64,000 nucleotides of DNA from Sulfobacillus harzensis (GCF_012933365.1 NZ_JABBVZ010000012.1:1-64000); one strand, 5' to 3'. Positions 22,954-32,113 are shown, numbered from the stretch's first letter. Numbers and translations: made by a program. Notes: generated from the sequence alone by a model not told the origin.

Positions 22954-25289
22954 ATGGACAGCCATCAGTTTGAAGTGCCCTTCGATAAAGCACGACGCAC
23001 GTTTGACCAAGAGATTTTTGCGTCGTTGCCCTCGGATGGGGCCCAGGGCATGCTGGGCCGGGAGCGGGCTGAGCAGGCTATTGATTTCGGGTTGGCAATG
23101 CACGCCCATCTATTTCTCGTGGGTCCCGGCGGAACGGGAAAACGCACCTACATCCGGAACCGTCTCGCATCATGGGCCCCTTCTCAGCCTGCTCCCGACG
23201 ATTGGTGCTTTATCCCCAACTTTGAAAGGGAAGATGAGCCGCGGGCGTTGTCGCTGCCGGCCGGTCGGGGACGCTCGTTTCAGCGCGGCGTAGAACAATT
23301 TGTCCAATCTATCCACCGCGAATTGCGCGCGGCGCTGGACTCGGAGGCCTACACGCATCATCGGCAAACCATCTTGCATGCCTTCGAGGTCAAGCAGCAA
23401 GAAATCTGGGATGCTCTGTTGGCGCAGGCCCGTGATTTGGGGTTCGCAGTCCAAACGGCACCTACCGGCCAGGTGTTGACGCTGCCGCTCGGCCCGGATG
23501 GGCAGCCGTTTCGCCCGGAAGAGTTTCAAGAGATCCCAGAGACTATCCGCAAGGGCATTCAAGAACGCCAAGCCCAGTTGGCCGAACCGCTGGAGATGAC
23601 CTTGCACCGCATGCGCACGCTGGAACGCGATGCCCGCTTGGAAATTCAGAAGAGCGAACAGGAGGTGGCAAAGAACGCAGGCACGCCTCTGCTTGAGGTC
23701 TACTCGGCACCCTATAGGGAGATGCCGTCCGCGCACGGATACTTTAGCGCCATCCTTCAAGACGTTTTGCAGCATTTGGACGATTTACGCCACGATGACA
23801 ACGACAGTCCCGAGGGCTGGGTTACCCAGTACGCTGTGCACCTCTTGGTAGAACATGAACCCCACGCGGGCGCCCCGGTGATTTTTGAAACCCACCCGAC
23901 GCTGTCTAACTTGTTTGGCCAGATGAACTACAAGCAATCCCGGGATGGATTGGTTGCCCGCTTGGAGGGAATCGCGGCGGGAAGCCTCATGCGGGCCAAT
24001 GGAGGATATTTGGTGCTGTGGGTTGAAGACTTGCTTCAGGAACCCTACGCCTATGGTGCCTTGAAGCGGGCACTCAGGCAAGGGTGGGCGAACATCGAAA
24101 ACGCCCCGGAAGGGTTGGGCTGGATGCGCCCCGTTTTCTTTCGACCGGAACCCATTCCTCTGGACGTAACTGTCGTCTTGATGGGGCCGGCTCACATCTA
24201 CTACGCTCTCTACAACTATGATCCGGACTTTCGCCGGCTCTTCAAAATTAAAGCGGATTTTGCTGCGGACATGCCCGCCTCACGAAGGAATCTTCGGGAA
24301 CTAGGCCAGATACTTTCCGAAGCCTGTCATAGGTCGTGCGGGGCACGTCTCAACACGAAGGCTTTGGCAGCTCTGGCTGAATTTGCGGCCGAGCGCGCCG
24401 AGCACCAGGAACGCCTCACCACACAACTGGGCGAGGTGTTATCGCTGTTGGAGGAAGCGCAAGTCTGGGCATCTGGTGCCCCCGTCATCGACGGTTCGCA
24501 TGTGGCGATGGCACTTCAAGGCCGCCGCGAACGGTCGGCCGGTCCAGCCGATTACATGCACCGACTCATCGCGGACGGCACTCTACTCATAACCACAGAA
24601 GGGTTCGCCGTTGGGCAGGTGAACGGACTCGCAGTCATGAGCGCAGGTGATGCCCCGTTTGGCCACCCCTCGCGCATTACGGCTGCCGTCTGGGCGGGCG
24701 AGCGGGGCATCGTGGATATTGAGCGGCAGGCGCACCAGTCGGGCTCGACTCACACCAAGGGCGTACTCACCCTGAGTGGGTTTTTTTCGGGGCGGTTTGG
24801 CGCAAACCGCCGGCTGGCGCTGGGGGCCAGCATCGCTTTTGAGCAGATGTATGACGAAGTGGACGGCGACAGCGCGTCAAGCGCCGAACTGTACGCTCTC
24901 ATGTCAGCTTTGTCTGGATACGGCATCAACCAGGGCATTGCCGTCACTGGCTCGATTGACCAATACGGGATGGTTCAACCGATCGGCGGGGTCAACCATA
25001 AGATTGAGGGATTTTTCGAAGCATGCCGTCTGCAGGGGCTTTCGGGCAAGCAAGGTGTGCTGATACCATCGAGGAATCTTCGAACCTCATGGTTTCACCA
25101 GGGGTGCAGACAGCGCTGAAGGAAGGCCGATTCCACCTCTGGGCTGTCGATACGATTGAACAGGGCATTGAGGTGCTCACGGGCGTGCCGGCCGGTACCC
25201 CCAACGATGGGTCAGACACCGTCATGGGGAGTGTTGCCAAGCGTCTTGAGCAGTTTGCCGACATTGAAAAACAGCGCCAAAGTGGCTAA
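22954..25289 (+). pseudogene. Lon-family ATP-dependent protease (AAA_32/LonB-like), frameshifted near the 3' end
   Basis: The main frame (22954-25119) carries an AAA+ part with P-loop VGPGGTGKRT near residue 55, a long helical insert, LVARLEGIAAGSLMRANGGYLVL, and the Lon protease domain: catalytic Ser in DGDSASSAELYALMSAL and Lys in GGVNHKIEGFF. At about 25080-25092 the reading frame changes: IPSRNLR continues in the -1 frame as NLMVSPGVQTALKEGRFHLWAV..GIEVLTGVPAG to 25289, exactly the family's C-terminus. Both catalytic residues are before the break, so a shortened active enzyme is possible. The shift site is not a classic slippery heptamer. Sequencing error or true mutation cannot be separated here. 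Confidence 0.85.
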
Positions 25290-25333
25290 GACTTAGGTTC
25301 GATCGGGGATAACTCTGCGGCTTCCGCCTAAAG

Positions 25334-25364
25334 GCACAGCGCTCCGAGATGAGGAGCGCTGTGC
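25334..25364. terminator. Convergent hairpin between lon-like gene and rrf2
   Basis: GCACAGCGCTCC and GGAGCGCTGTGC form a perfect 12-bp stem with a 7-base loop. There is only a weak U run (minus side CTTTAGG), but the position between two converging genes fits a bidirectional terminator. Confidence 0.6.
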
Positions 25365-25367
25365 AAG

Positions 25368-25820
25368 CTAGATTCCCAGTCCGCCTTCCACCCAATCCGG
25401 GCCGAGAGCGACGCGTCTTGGCACCATCGGGAATCGACCAGCCATAATGTCCGCCAGCGTTACCCCGGCCATGCTGGTTTCGATGCAGGATTCCAATGCT
25501 TGCCAGATGGGAGGACTAAGACAGTCCCGACAGTCCCGGGTAGGGCAGTCGCAGAAGGTGATTGGTCCCTGTAGCAATTGTGCGATCTCTAGCAAGGTAA
25601 TATAGCTTGCTGGGCGTGCTATCCGATATCCGCCATGGGGACCGCGCAGACTCACAACCAGTCGTGCCCGCCGCAACGGCAGCAAGAGCTGCTCCAAATA
25701 CTTTTCCGACTGCCGTAGCTTTTCCGCCATCTCTCGCACGGTGAGAGGGTGGTTGGGACTCCGGGCCAAAAGGTCCAGAATCGCGAGCCCTACCTTGAGC
25801 GAGGTTTTCAACCCGTTCAC
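25368..25820 (-). CDS. Rrf2-family regulator with Cys cluster
   Basis: 150 aa. Winged helix (LTVREMAEKLRQSEKYLEQLLLPLRRARLV..GPHGGYRIAR) is typical of CymR/IscR/NsrR proteins. A Cys-rich loop, FCDCPTRDCRDC near residue 90-100, could bind an Fe-S cluster as in IscR/NsrR/RsrR; CymR lacks it. GTG start five bases after the cysK stop, so the two are one operon. In Firmicutes CymR binds CysK to sense cysteine, so a role in sulfur or Fe-S control is plausible. Confidence 0.85.
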   Translation of the reverse strand: MNGLKTSLKVGLAILDLLARSPNHPLTVREMAEKLRQSEKYLEQLLLPLRRARLVVSLRGPHGGYRIARPASYITLLEIAQLLQGPITFCDCPTRDCRDCLSPPIWQALESCIETSMAGVTLADIMAGRFPMVPRRVALGPDWVEGGLGI

Positions 25821-25825
25821 GATCG

Positions 25826-26743
25826 TTATTCCGCGAAGAGCGCGGTCGATAGATAGCGCTCTGCATGGTCGGGCAAAATCACGACGGCAACACCGGATGA
25901 GCCAAGCTTCGGCAAAGCGCGGCGTGCGGCCTCCACGGCGGCCCCGCTGGAAATGCCAATGGCTAAGCCTTCTTCGCGCATGAGCGCCTTGGCGGCGTCG
26001 ATGGCACTTTGATCCGGGATTTGAACAATGGATTCATAGAGCGTGGTGTCCAGTACCTTTGGTACAAATCCGGCGCCAATGCCCTGAATACGGTGCGGGC
26101 TGTGGGTGCCGCCTGAGAGGACGGGCGATTCCGCCGGTTCCACGGCAATCACATGGATGGCGGGGTTCTTTTCTTTCAGATATTTTCCGGCTCCGGAAAT
26201 CGTCCCGCCGGTGCCCACGCCGGAAATGAGCGCGGTTACGCGACCATCGGTGTCCGCCCAAATTTCCGGACCGGTCGTTTCGTAATGCACCTTGACGTTG
26301 GCGGGATTTTCAAATTGCTGCAACATCACCGCGCCAGGGGTTGAGTCCACCAACTCCTGCGCTTTTTTAATCGCGCCCCGCATTCCCTCACCAGCCGGGG
26401 TGAGAACAATTTCAGCCCCAAACCCGCGCATCATCGCACGGCGTTCGACGCTAGCACTTTCCGGCATGGTGATGATCGTGCGATAGCCCCGAGCGGCCGA
26501 GACCCAGGCGATGCCAATGCCGGTATTGCCTGACGTGGGCTCGACAATCGTGCCCCCCGGCTTTAAACGGCCCTCTTCCTCGGCAGCGCGAATCATGGCC
26601 CACGCGATGCGGTCCTTGACGCTGGCCCCGGGGTTCTTGGCCTCCCATTTTCCATAGACGTCCCAGCCCGTCTCTTCCGACACCTTCCTCAGCCGTATCA
26701 GCGGGGTTCCGCCAATGGCGTCCAATATCGATTTGTAGCGCAC
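25826..26743 (-). CDS. cysK: Cysteine synthase (O-acetylserine sulfhydrylase A type)
   Basis: 305 aa PLP enzyme making cysteine from O-acetylserine and sulfide. PLP Lys in NPGASVKDRIAW, substrate loop EPTSGNTGIGIAW, phosphate loop SGVGTGGTISGAG and the C-terminal GISSGAAV. GAGGAGG six bases before the GTG at 26743 sets the start (VRYKSILDAIGGTPL); a TTG at 26758 lies in the ribosome site itself. Cotranscribed with the Rrf2 regulator. A second cysteine synthase lies at 60558. Confidence 0.94.
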   Translation of the reverse strand: MRYKSILDAIGGTPLIRLRKVSEETGWDVYGKWEAKNPGASVKDRIAWAMIRAAEEEGRLKPGGTIVEPTSGNTGIGIAWVSAARGYRTIITMPESASVERRAMMRGFGAEIVLTPAGEGMRGAIKKAQELVDSTPGAVMLQQFENPANVKVHYETTGPEIWADTDGRVTALISGVGTGGTISGAGKYLKEKNPAIHVIAVEPAESPVLSGGTHSPHRIQGIGAGFVPKVLDTTLYESIVQIPDQSAIDAAKALMREEGLAIGISSGAAVEAARRALPKLGSSGVAVVILPDHAERYLSTALFAE

Positions 26744-26869
26744 AGTGTTCCTCCTCAACAGGATTTACTGATATCCATCCGGACGATATGCCGTCCAGCG
26801 GGCATCGGCAGCTGCCTCCCTGAATCCATATCGTCTTAATAGGAATTATCACGGTGCGTGAAACCGCTG

Positions 26870-27679
26870 TCAAGCATCGCGGACCCGGCCATCCTTCCAA
26901 TGGAGGGCGTGCGCCTCTAGAGGGATGCCCGGGCACAACCGCTCCGCCACCCACAGAAAGCGCTCCAGGTTACCGGTTGTCCAGGCTTTGACGCGCGTGG
27001 TTTGTCCGTGTTTCGGGAATCCCAAGGGCATCAGCCGATCGGCAATCTCTTCACCAGGGTCCACAATAGCGGCGCGATTGTCGACAACGCGGTTGAACAC
27101 TTGCCGCATGTGGGGGAAGTGTGTGCAGCCAAGGATGATGGTATCGACGCCGGTATCCATCACCGGCTCAACGCAGGCTCGGACGGCGTCTTCCACGTTG
27201 ACGCCGTCAATTTGGCCATTCTCCGCCATTACCACCAGGATGGGGCAGGGTTTGGAGATGACCGTCAACTGAGGACGAATCGCCTGTAATCGGCTCCGGT
27301 ACAAGCCGGAGCGGTGGGTGGCCTCGGTGGACAGCACGCCAACCGAGCCGTTTCGGGAGATGGCGGCGGCACGCTCTGCGGCGGGCTCCACCACGCCGAT
27401 AACGGGAACCGGGGAACGGGCTGCTGCTTCTTGGAGGGCCGCCGCGGTGGCCGTGTTGCAGGCGATGACCACCGCTCGCGCCCCTTGGGCGATAAAGAAG
27501 TCAAGGAAGGCCAGAAACCAGTCCCGCACTTGCTGCAACGATTTTTCACCGTAGGGAAAATGCCCGGAATCGGCACCATAGATAAATTGTTCTCCCGGCA
27601 TGCGCTGAAGCAACTGGCGAAGGACAGTGAGCCCGCCCTCACCGGAATCGAACAGCGCAATAGGGCCCGACGACGTCAT
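26870..27679 (-). CDS. murI: Glutamate racemase
   Basis: 269 aa cofactor-independent racemase that makes D-glutamate for peptidoglycan. FDSGEGGLTVLR at the N-terminus, YGADSGHFPYGEKS, and the two catalytic Cys in VIACNTATAAAL and IILGCTHFPHM. GAGGTGAT just before the ATG. The aminotransferase gene ends 24 bases upstream on the same strand, so they may be cotranscribed. Confidence 0.95.
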   Translation of the reverse strand: MTSSGPIALFDSGEGGLTVLRQLLQRMPGEQFIYGADSGHFPYGEKSLQQVRDWFLAFLDFFIAQGARAVVIACNTATAAALQEAAARSPVPVIGVVEPAAERAAAISRNGSVGVLSTEATHRSGLYRSRLQAIRPQLTVISKPCPILVVMAENGQIDGVNVEDAVRACVEPVMDTGVDTIILGCTHFPHMRQVFNRVVDNRAAIVDPGEEIADRLMPLGFPKHGQTTRVKAWTTGNLERFLWVAERLCPGIPLEAHALHWKDGRVRDA

Positions 27680-27703
27680 GCGATCACCTCACGGGGGGAC
27701 ATC

Positions 27704-28876
27704 TTAGGATAACCGCAAGGTGGCCGCTTTCATCCGCTCCATGGCTTCGACCAAACGCTCGGTCGCGCAGGTCAGAGAGATGCGAAGCCACCCTTCGCCA
27801 AATTCTCCGTAGGAGGCCCCGGGCGCGACCACCACATGCGCCTCTTCCACAAAGAATCGGCTGGCTTCGCTGGAGGTCATCCCGCGAGGGGTAGGGAACC
27901 AAATGTAGAAGGTGGAGAGCGGGGCGGGAATGGACAGCCCCATGTCCTCCAATGCTGCAAGAACAATATCGCGCCGTTCTTGATAGAGGCGGCTTTGTTC
28001 AGCAAAAAAGCCCATGGGGTTAGACTCCAGTGCATGAATGGCCGCTTCCTGGACAGCGGTAAAGATGCCCGAATCGAGATTGGACTTCAAGGTTCCCAAC
28101 GCATTGACGGCTAAGGCATTGCCAACCGCGGCGGCGACGCGCCATCCGGTCATGTTAAATGGTTTGGAGAGGGAATAAAACTCGACCGCCACCTCTCGGG
28201 CACCGGGAATTTCCAAAACACTGGGCGCGCGGTATCCGTTATAGCCAATTTCCGCATAGGCCAAATCGCTGGCCAATAGAATATCATGCCGGCGGCACAA
28301 ATCCACCGCCTCTGCCAACTGCTCCGCGGTGGCGGTGGCACCGGTGGGGTTGTTGGGGTAGTTGAGCCAGAGCATTTTGGCCCGTTCCAATACGGCCTCG
28401 GGAATCGACTTAAGATCCGGGAAGAAGCCGTTTTCCGGCAACAGCGGCAAGGAGTAGACTTCTGCCCCAGCCAGCAACGCCTGTGTAAAGTAGACGGGGT
28501 AGCTGGGGTTGGGTACGAGCACCACGTCTCCTGGTCCAACCATGGCCCAGGTGAGATGTGCGATGCCTTCTTTAGAGCCAATGAGGCCCACCGTCTCCGA
28601 GAGCGGATCCAACGACACACCAAAACGCGTGCGATACCAATTCGCCACGGCGTTGCGGAAGGGCACGCTGCCCAAATAATTGGGATACCGATGATTGCTG
28701 GGGCGGGTGGCAGCTTCCTGAAGGGCGTGGATAATATGTTGGGGCGTTGGCTGATCGGGGTCGCCAATGCCCAAATTGATGATGTCGTGGCCTTGGGCGT
28801 GTTCACGTTCAATGAGACGGTCAAGTTCAAGGAAAAGATAGGGAGGCAATTTCTCCATGCGGGCGGCAACCTTCAC
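27704..28876 (-). CDS. Class I/II aminotransferase, LL-diaminopimelate aminotransferase-like
   Basis: 390 aa PLP enzyme, fold type I. PLP Lys in SLSKPFNMTGWR; other conserved parts are NLGIGDPDQPTP, PNPSYPVYFTQAL, LNYPNNPTGATA and the C-terminal Arg in LRISLT. The N-terminal MEKLPPYLFLELDR and GIGDPDQPTP are characteristic of the DapL/LL-DAP aminotransferase group that feeds lysine and peptidoglycan synthesis, which fits murI next door. Closely related enzymes act on alanine or aspartate, so substrate is uncertain. AAGGAG eight bases before the GTG. Confidence 0.85.
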   Translation of the reverse strand: MKVAARMEKLPPYLFLELDRLIEREHAQGHDIINLGIGDPDQPTPQHIIHALQEAATRPSNHRYPNYLGSVPFRNAVANWYRTRFGVSLDPLSETVGLIGSKEGIAHLTWAMVGPGDVVLVPNPSYPVYFTQALLAGAEVYSLPLLPENGFFPDLKSIPEAVLERAKMLWLNYPNNPTGATATAEQLAEAVDLCRRHDILLASDLAYAEIGYNGYRAPSVLEIPGAREVAVEFYSLSKPFNMTGWRVAAAVGNALAVNALGTLKSNLDSGIFTAVQEAAIHALESNPMGFFAEQSRLYQERRDIVLAALEDMGLSIPAPLSTFYIWFPTPRGMTSSEASRFFVEEAHVVVAPGASYGEFGEGWLRISLTCATERLVEAMERMKAATLRLS

Positions 28877-28976
28877 CAGAATCGCTCCTTTACCGAATCT
28901 TCCACCTACGTTATGCAGGCGATACGGTTAGGGTACACGACCCCATGGGTGAGAGCAATGGGAGGGACGTCCTGTT

Positions 28977-29300
28977 TCAATGGGTTGGAGCGAGAATCCA
29001 GGCGTTAGCCCAATCATGCAGGGCTTGCATCACCGGAGCTAAGTCACGGCCTTTCTTTGTCAGGGCGTATTCTACCCGTACCGGCGTATCGGGATACACG
29101 CGGCGATCCACAATGCCTTCCGCTTCTAATTCCTTGAGGCGCTCCGCCAACATGCGATCGCTGACATGGGGAATCGCCTGGGCAATCTCCGAAAAGCGTT
29201 GCGGCTCTTGTAACAGGACTTCAATAATGAGCCCCGTCCAGCGTTTGCCGATAAGTCCAACGGCCGCCTCGAACCGCGGGCACAAGTCAAATTCCTTCAT
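28977..29300 (-). CDS. HxlR-family regulator with N-terminal redox Cys
   Basis: 107 aa. N-terminus MKEFDLCPRFEAAVGLIGKRWTGLII matches HxlR/YodB regulators; the single Cys near residue 7 is at the place of the YodB/HypR thiol switch that senses quinones and disulfide stress. DNA-binding part RFSEIAQAIPHVSDRMLAERLKELEAEGIV. It is divergent from a quinone-oxidoreductase locus (FMN reductase remnant and wrbA), the classical kind of target. Confidence 0.88.
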   Translation of the reverse strand: MKEFDLCPRFEAAVGLIGKRWTGLIIEVLLQEPQRFSEIAQAIPHVSDRMLAERLKELEAEGIVDRRVYPDTPVRVEYALTKKGRDLAPVMQALHDWANAWILAPTH

Positions 29301-29337
29301 CGTTTCAACCTCCTCTCATATTATTTGACCTGGGAGA

Positions 29338-29428
29338 ACTCGAATTCATTCGGATATATTTTTTCACGTCCCTCAGCCACTTATTATACCGCGCAGCCCT
29401 TGACAAATGAAGACGAATTCGTTAATTT
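29338..29428 (+). promoter_or_regulatory. Promoter of the wrbA locus with CGAATTCG palindromes
   Basis: TTGACA at 29400-29405, 17-bp spacer, TAATTT at 29423-29428. The perfect palindrome ACGAATTCGT (29413-29422) fills the spacer. A related CGAATTCATTCG lies at 29341-29352, on the hxlR side. Probable operators of the HxlR regulator for both directions. Confidence 0.55.
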
Positions 29429-29442
29429 ACAATACCGTAGTT

Positions 29443-29459
29443 GCTAACCAAACGTTAGC
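29443..29459. repeat. Inverted repeat GCTAAC-CAAAC-GTTAGC
   Basis: A perfect 6-bp inverted repeat with 5-bp spacer in the transcribed leader just downstream of the -10 box. A further regulator site or a short leader hairpin. Confidence 0.4.
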
Positions 29460-29512
29460 CCTCAACATATCCTGTTCTGGCTGGGGAACGCTGGCGATAT
29501 AGGAGGTGGACG

Positions 29513-29759
29513 ATGAAGCAGGAATGGCTGGCCTTTGTCCGCATAGGGAACTCTGGCACCTTGCGGGTACAAATGCACTTGAGGCAGGTCCTCACCTTTC
29601 TGAACGCCAAGGTCGTCCACCGCCTGGAAATTGGTGGCCCTAACTCATGAAAAAATCCGGTCCGGGGATATTATGGCCGATGATTTAGCTATGAGTCTGA
29701 CGCAAGAACTGATTGATGCGCTCTATGAACGCGTCGCACGAATGACAGCAGTATCCTAA
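29513..29759 (+). pseudogene. Remnant of an NADPH-dependent FMN reductase
   Basis: After AGGAGGTGG an ATG at 29513 opens a 45-codon frame: MKQEWLAF.. then SGTLRVQMHLRQVLTFLNAK and VVHRLE, the C-terminal part of NADPH-dependent FMN/azo-reductases. A stop at 29648 is followed, in a shifted frame, by LTHEKIRSGD and a helical tail ending at the TAA 29757, again as in the family. The N-terminal flavodoxin-like half is missing and there is one frameshift, so this is a decayed or internally deleted gene. It lies between the regulated promoter and wrbA. Confidence 0.65.
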
Positions 29760-29781
29760 CAGATTCCCAAGGAGGTCCATT

Positions 29782-30399
29782 ATGGCTAACGTCAAGATTG
29801 CTGTGATCTACTACAGTGCGACCGGCACCAATTATCAGATGGCGCTGGAAGCAGAGAAGGCCGCTAAGGAGGCGGGAGCGGAGGTTCGGGTACGCCGTGT
29901 GAAGGAACTGGCACCCAGCGAAGCGATTGCAACTAACCCTCAGTGGAAGGCGCACGTGGACGTGACCCAGCACGTGCAGGAGGCCACCCTGGACGATCTG
30001 GACTGGGCCGACGGGATCATCTTCAGCGTGCCTACCCGTTTTGGCAACATGGCGGCTCAGATGAAGCAGTTTCTTGATACGGCTGGCCCATTGTGGGGTC
30101 AAGGGAAGTTGGTCAACAAGACGGTCACGGCCATGAGTTCCGCCCAAAATCCCCATGGGGGGCAGGAAGCCACTATTCTCTCCCTCTATACCACCATGTA
30201 CCACTGGGGTGCGATTGTCGTAGCGCCGGGGTACACCGACCAAACCATTTTCGGCGCGGGTGGAAATCCTTACGGAGCATCCGCCACAGCCGGCGGGGAC
30301 AAGGTGTCCGACGAGGTATTGGCCGCTGTTCGGCATCAAACCAAGCGGCTGATCGAGATTACGGAGCGGATTGCCTCCCCGGTTCACGCTGACCGATAA
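29782..30399 (+). CDS. wrbA: NAD(P)H:quinone oxidoreductase WrbA
   Basis: 205 aa flavodoxin-fold enzyme that reduces quinones by two electrons. FMN phosphate loop YYSATGTNYQMA at the N-terminus, then DGIIFSVPTRFGNMAAQMKQFLD, SSAQNPHGGQEATILSL and the C-terminal GASATAGGD. AGGAGG before the ATG. Preceded by an HxlR regulator region and followed by a terminator. Confidence 0.94.
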   Translation: MANVKIAVIYYSATGTNYQMALEAEKAAKEAGAEVRVRRVKELAPSEAIATNPQWKAHVDVTQHVQEATLDDLDWADGIIFSVPTRFGNMAAQMKQFLDTAGPLWGQGKLVNKTVTAMSSAQNPHGGQEATILSLYTTMYHWGAIVVAPGYTDQTIFGAGGNPYGASATAGGDKVSDEVLAAVRHQTKRLIEITERIASPVHADR

Positions 30400-30421
30400 A
30401 TTCGACAAAGGTTGAGACCTG

Positions 30422-30446
30422 GCCCCCAGATTTTGGGGGCTTTTTT
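30422..30446 (+). terminator. Terminator of wrbA
   Basis: GCCCCC-AGATTTT-GGGGGC followed by TTTTTT, 22 bases after the wrbA stop. Confidence 0.92.
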
Positions 30447-30499
30447 AGCAGCCCAACAGGCGAAGCTCGCGACATCGCCCTTACGCGGCGGGGTGCCGA

Positions 30500-30655
30500 T
30501 TAGAAGAACTCGGGAATCCACCAGCGCAAATGACAGACACAGTCGTTTTCGCACCGGCCGCATCCTTGACACAAGTGGTCGACGCACAGAGCGCCGTGGC
30601 AGTCGTAGCATTCCGCCACGGATGGGTTGCCGCACGAGCAGTGGTTTTCCTCCAT
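30500..30655 (-). CDS. Cysteine-rich miniprotein (51 aa), B-box-like zinc finger
   Basis: A short gene running ATG 30655 to TAA 30500. The product has ten Cys and several His: CSCGNPSVAECYDCHGALC, VDHLCQGCGRCENDC and VCHLRWW. The spacing CxCG..CxxC..CxxH..CxxC resembles a B-box or related double zinc-binding fold. GGAGGGGG stands seven bases before the ATG, but that site lies inside a 10-bp hairpin. It follows the threonine dehydratase gene on the same strand. Function unknown. Confidence 0.7.
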   Translation of the reverse strand: MEENHCSCGNPSVAECYDCHGALCVDHLCQGCGRCENDCVCHLRWWIPEFF

Positions 30656-30660
30656 AGTGA

Positions 30661-30700
30661 AACCCCCTCCACACGGTAGCCTTTGCCATGGGAGGGGGTT
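30661..30700 (-). promoter_or_regulatory. Hairpin sequestering the ribosome site of the Cys-rich miniprotein
   Basis: AACCCCCTCC (30661-30670) and GGAGGGGGTT (30691-30700) form a perfect 10-bp stem with a 20-base loop. In the minus-strand RNA the second arm is the Shine-Dalgarno of the miniprotein, so it would be masked when folded. It follows the ilvA stop by 15 bases; on the plus strand the same hairpin has a TTTT tail, on the minus side only TTT. Confidence 0.55.
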
Positions 30701-30714
30701 TTATGCAAGACCGG

Positions 30715-31677
30715 TTATTGCACAGGGATGGTGCGGAGCACCTCCGGGTCCACATTTCCGCCGCTAATGACAGCAACCACCCGGCGCCCGCCGAGACGCG
30801 CCCGGCCTTGCTCACTAAGCAAAAAGGCTGAGGTTACCGCACCGGAGGGTTCAACGACCAGCTTGAGGCGCGTCATGAGACGCCACAGGGTCTGTTGAAT
30901 GGCTTCCTCGCTCACGGTGTAGAGGTCATCGACGTACCGTTCGACGATGGGATGGGTGAGGTGCCCGAGAGCCAATGTAATGAGCCCGTCGGCCAGACTC
31001 TCCGTGCCGGGAAGCTCGACCCGCCGACCTTGCTGGCGGGATTGAAAAGCCTTGGCTGCGCCTTCCGGCTCCACTCCGATGACGCGCACGTCGGGGCGGG
31101 TCTCCTTAATGGCGGTGGCGATGCCGGAGATGAGGCCGCCTCCACCGATGGGGACCACGACAGCCTCGACGTCGGGCCATTCCTGAAGAATCTCCAATCC
31201 CAGGGTGCCTTGTCCCGACATCACCCAAGCATCGTCATAGGGCGGGACAAATACATAGCCCAGTTCTTGGGCCACCTGTTCGGCACGCTCTAAACGCTCC
31301 CGGCTTCGGGTGCCGAAGAACTCCACCTCCGCACCAAACGCCCGGGCCGATGCCACTTTGATGGCTGGCGCGGTCGTGGGCACGATGATGCGGGCAGGAA
31401 GGCCAAAATAGCGGGCGGCCCAGGCCACCGCTTGACCATGATTGCCGGACGATGCGGTGACAACACCTTTGGCGCCGGCGTCGACTAGACTTTTGATCTT
31501 ATTGAAGGCGCCTCGAATCTTAAAGGATCCGGTAATTTGCAGGTTTTCCGGCTTAAACCGCAAATCCATGCCGGCCTCCTCGGACAGCGAGGTGCTGTGC
31601 GCCAGCGGTGTGGCATGAATAACCCCGTGCAAGCGCTCTTTGGCTTCACGGATGCTCGTTAGCGTGGGTGCGGTCAT
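30715..31677 (-). CDS. ilvA: Threonine/serine dehydratase (biodegradative type)
   Basis: 320 aa PLP enzyme, fold type II. PLP Lys in [27 protein letters not shown], and the glycine loop [12 protein letters not shown]. There is no C-terminal ACT regulatory domain, so it is the short TdcB-like form, not feedback-controlled by isoleucine. The ATG at 31677 overlaps the stop of the upstream gene by one base (TGATG), better than an in-frame codon at 31698. Last main gene of a run from 34415. Confidence 0.9.
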   Translation of the reverse strand: MTAPTLTSIREAKERLHGVIHATPLAHSTSLSEEAGMDLRFKPENLQITGSFKIRGAFNKIKSLVDAGAKGVVTASSGNHGQAVAWAARYFGLPARIIVPTTAPAIKVASARAFGAEVEFFGTRSRERLERAEQVAQELGYVFVPPYDDAWVMSGQGTLGLEILQEWPDVEAVVVPIGGGGLISGIATAIKETRPDVRVIGVEPEGAAKAFQSRQQGRRVELPGTESLADGLITLALGHLTHPIVERYVDDLYTVSEEAIQQTLWRLMTRLKLVVEPSGAVTSAFLLSEQGRARLGGRRVVAVISGGNVDPEVLRTIPVQ

Positions 31678-32105
31678 CACAGCGAAAAGACCCACCACAC
31701 CGGATGGTCATGTGCGGGCTGCTCGTCCAAGAGTGCTTCAACCGGCCGATGCGTGCGGCGAACATTCTTGGTGATACCCACGGAAAAGGCCCGCGTGTCG
31801 TATTCCACTTTTTTGCAGTGATAGTGAAGAGCCGTCTTCTTGATGAACGCAATCAAGTCTTTTCCCGCTTCTTGCCACTCGTCCGGGGTGACATAATACC
31901 AGTAGCGGCCCCGCCACATCGCCAGACGCACCGTGAATTTGTCAAGCCACTCCACCGTCTGGGACCGCTCCCCGAGGCCATGCTCCTCAAGATATGCCGT
32001 CAACTGCCGGGCATCCTTTGGCTTCGGATGCCAAAAGACCAGATCCACCCATAGGCTTGCCGTGCCGTGTGACAGTGGCGGTTTGTTGTCATGAATATGT
32101 TGCAT
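31677..32105 (-). CDS. Hypothetical protein between cysE and ilvA
   Basis: About 142 aa, soluble, rich in Trp, Tyr and His (WRGRYWYYVTPDEW, HYHCKKVEYDTRAF). No family recognised. Start is either GTG 32117, overlapping the cysE stop, or ATG 32105 after GTGAGG. Its stop overlaps the ilvA start. The tight packing suggests a real, cotranscribed gene. Confidence 0.65.
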   Translation of the reverse strand: MQHIHDNKPPLSHGTASLWVDLVFWHPKPKDARQLTAYLEEHGLGERSQTVEWLDKFTVRLAMWRGRYWYYVTPDEWQEAGKDLIAFIKKTALHYHCKKVEYDTRAFSVGITKNVRRTHRPVEALLDEQPAHDHPVWWVFSL

Positions 32106-32113
32106 CGCTTTCC

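Noticed and set aside
26744-26869. T-box or SAM riboswitch before cysK
   Set aside because: Leader is too short and lacks the conserved elements.
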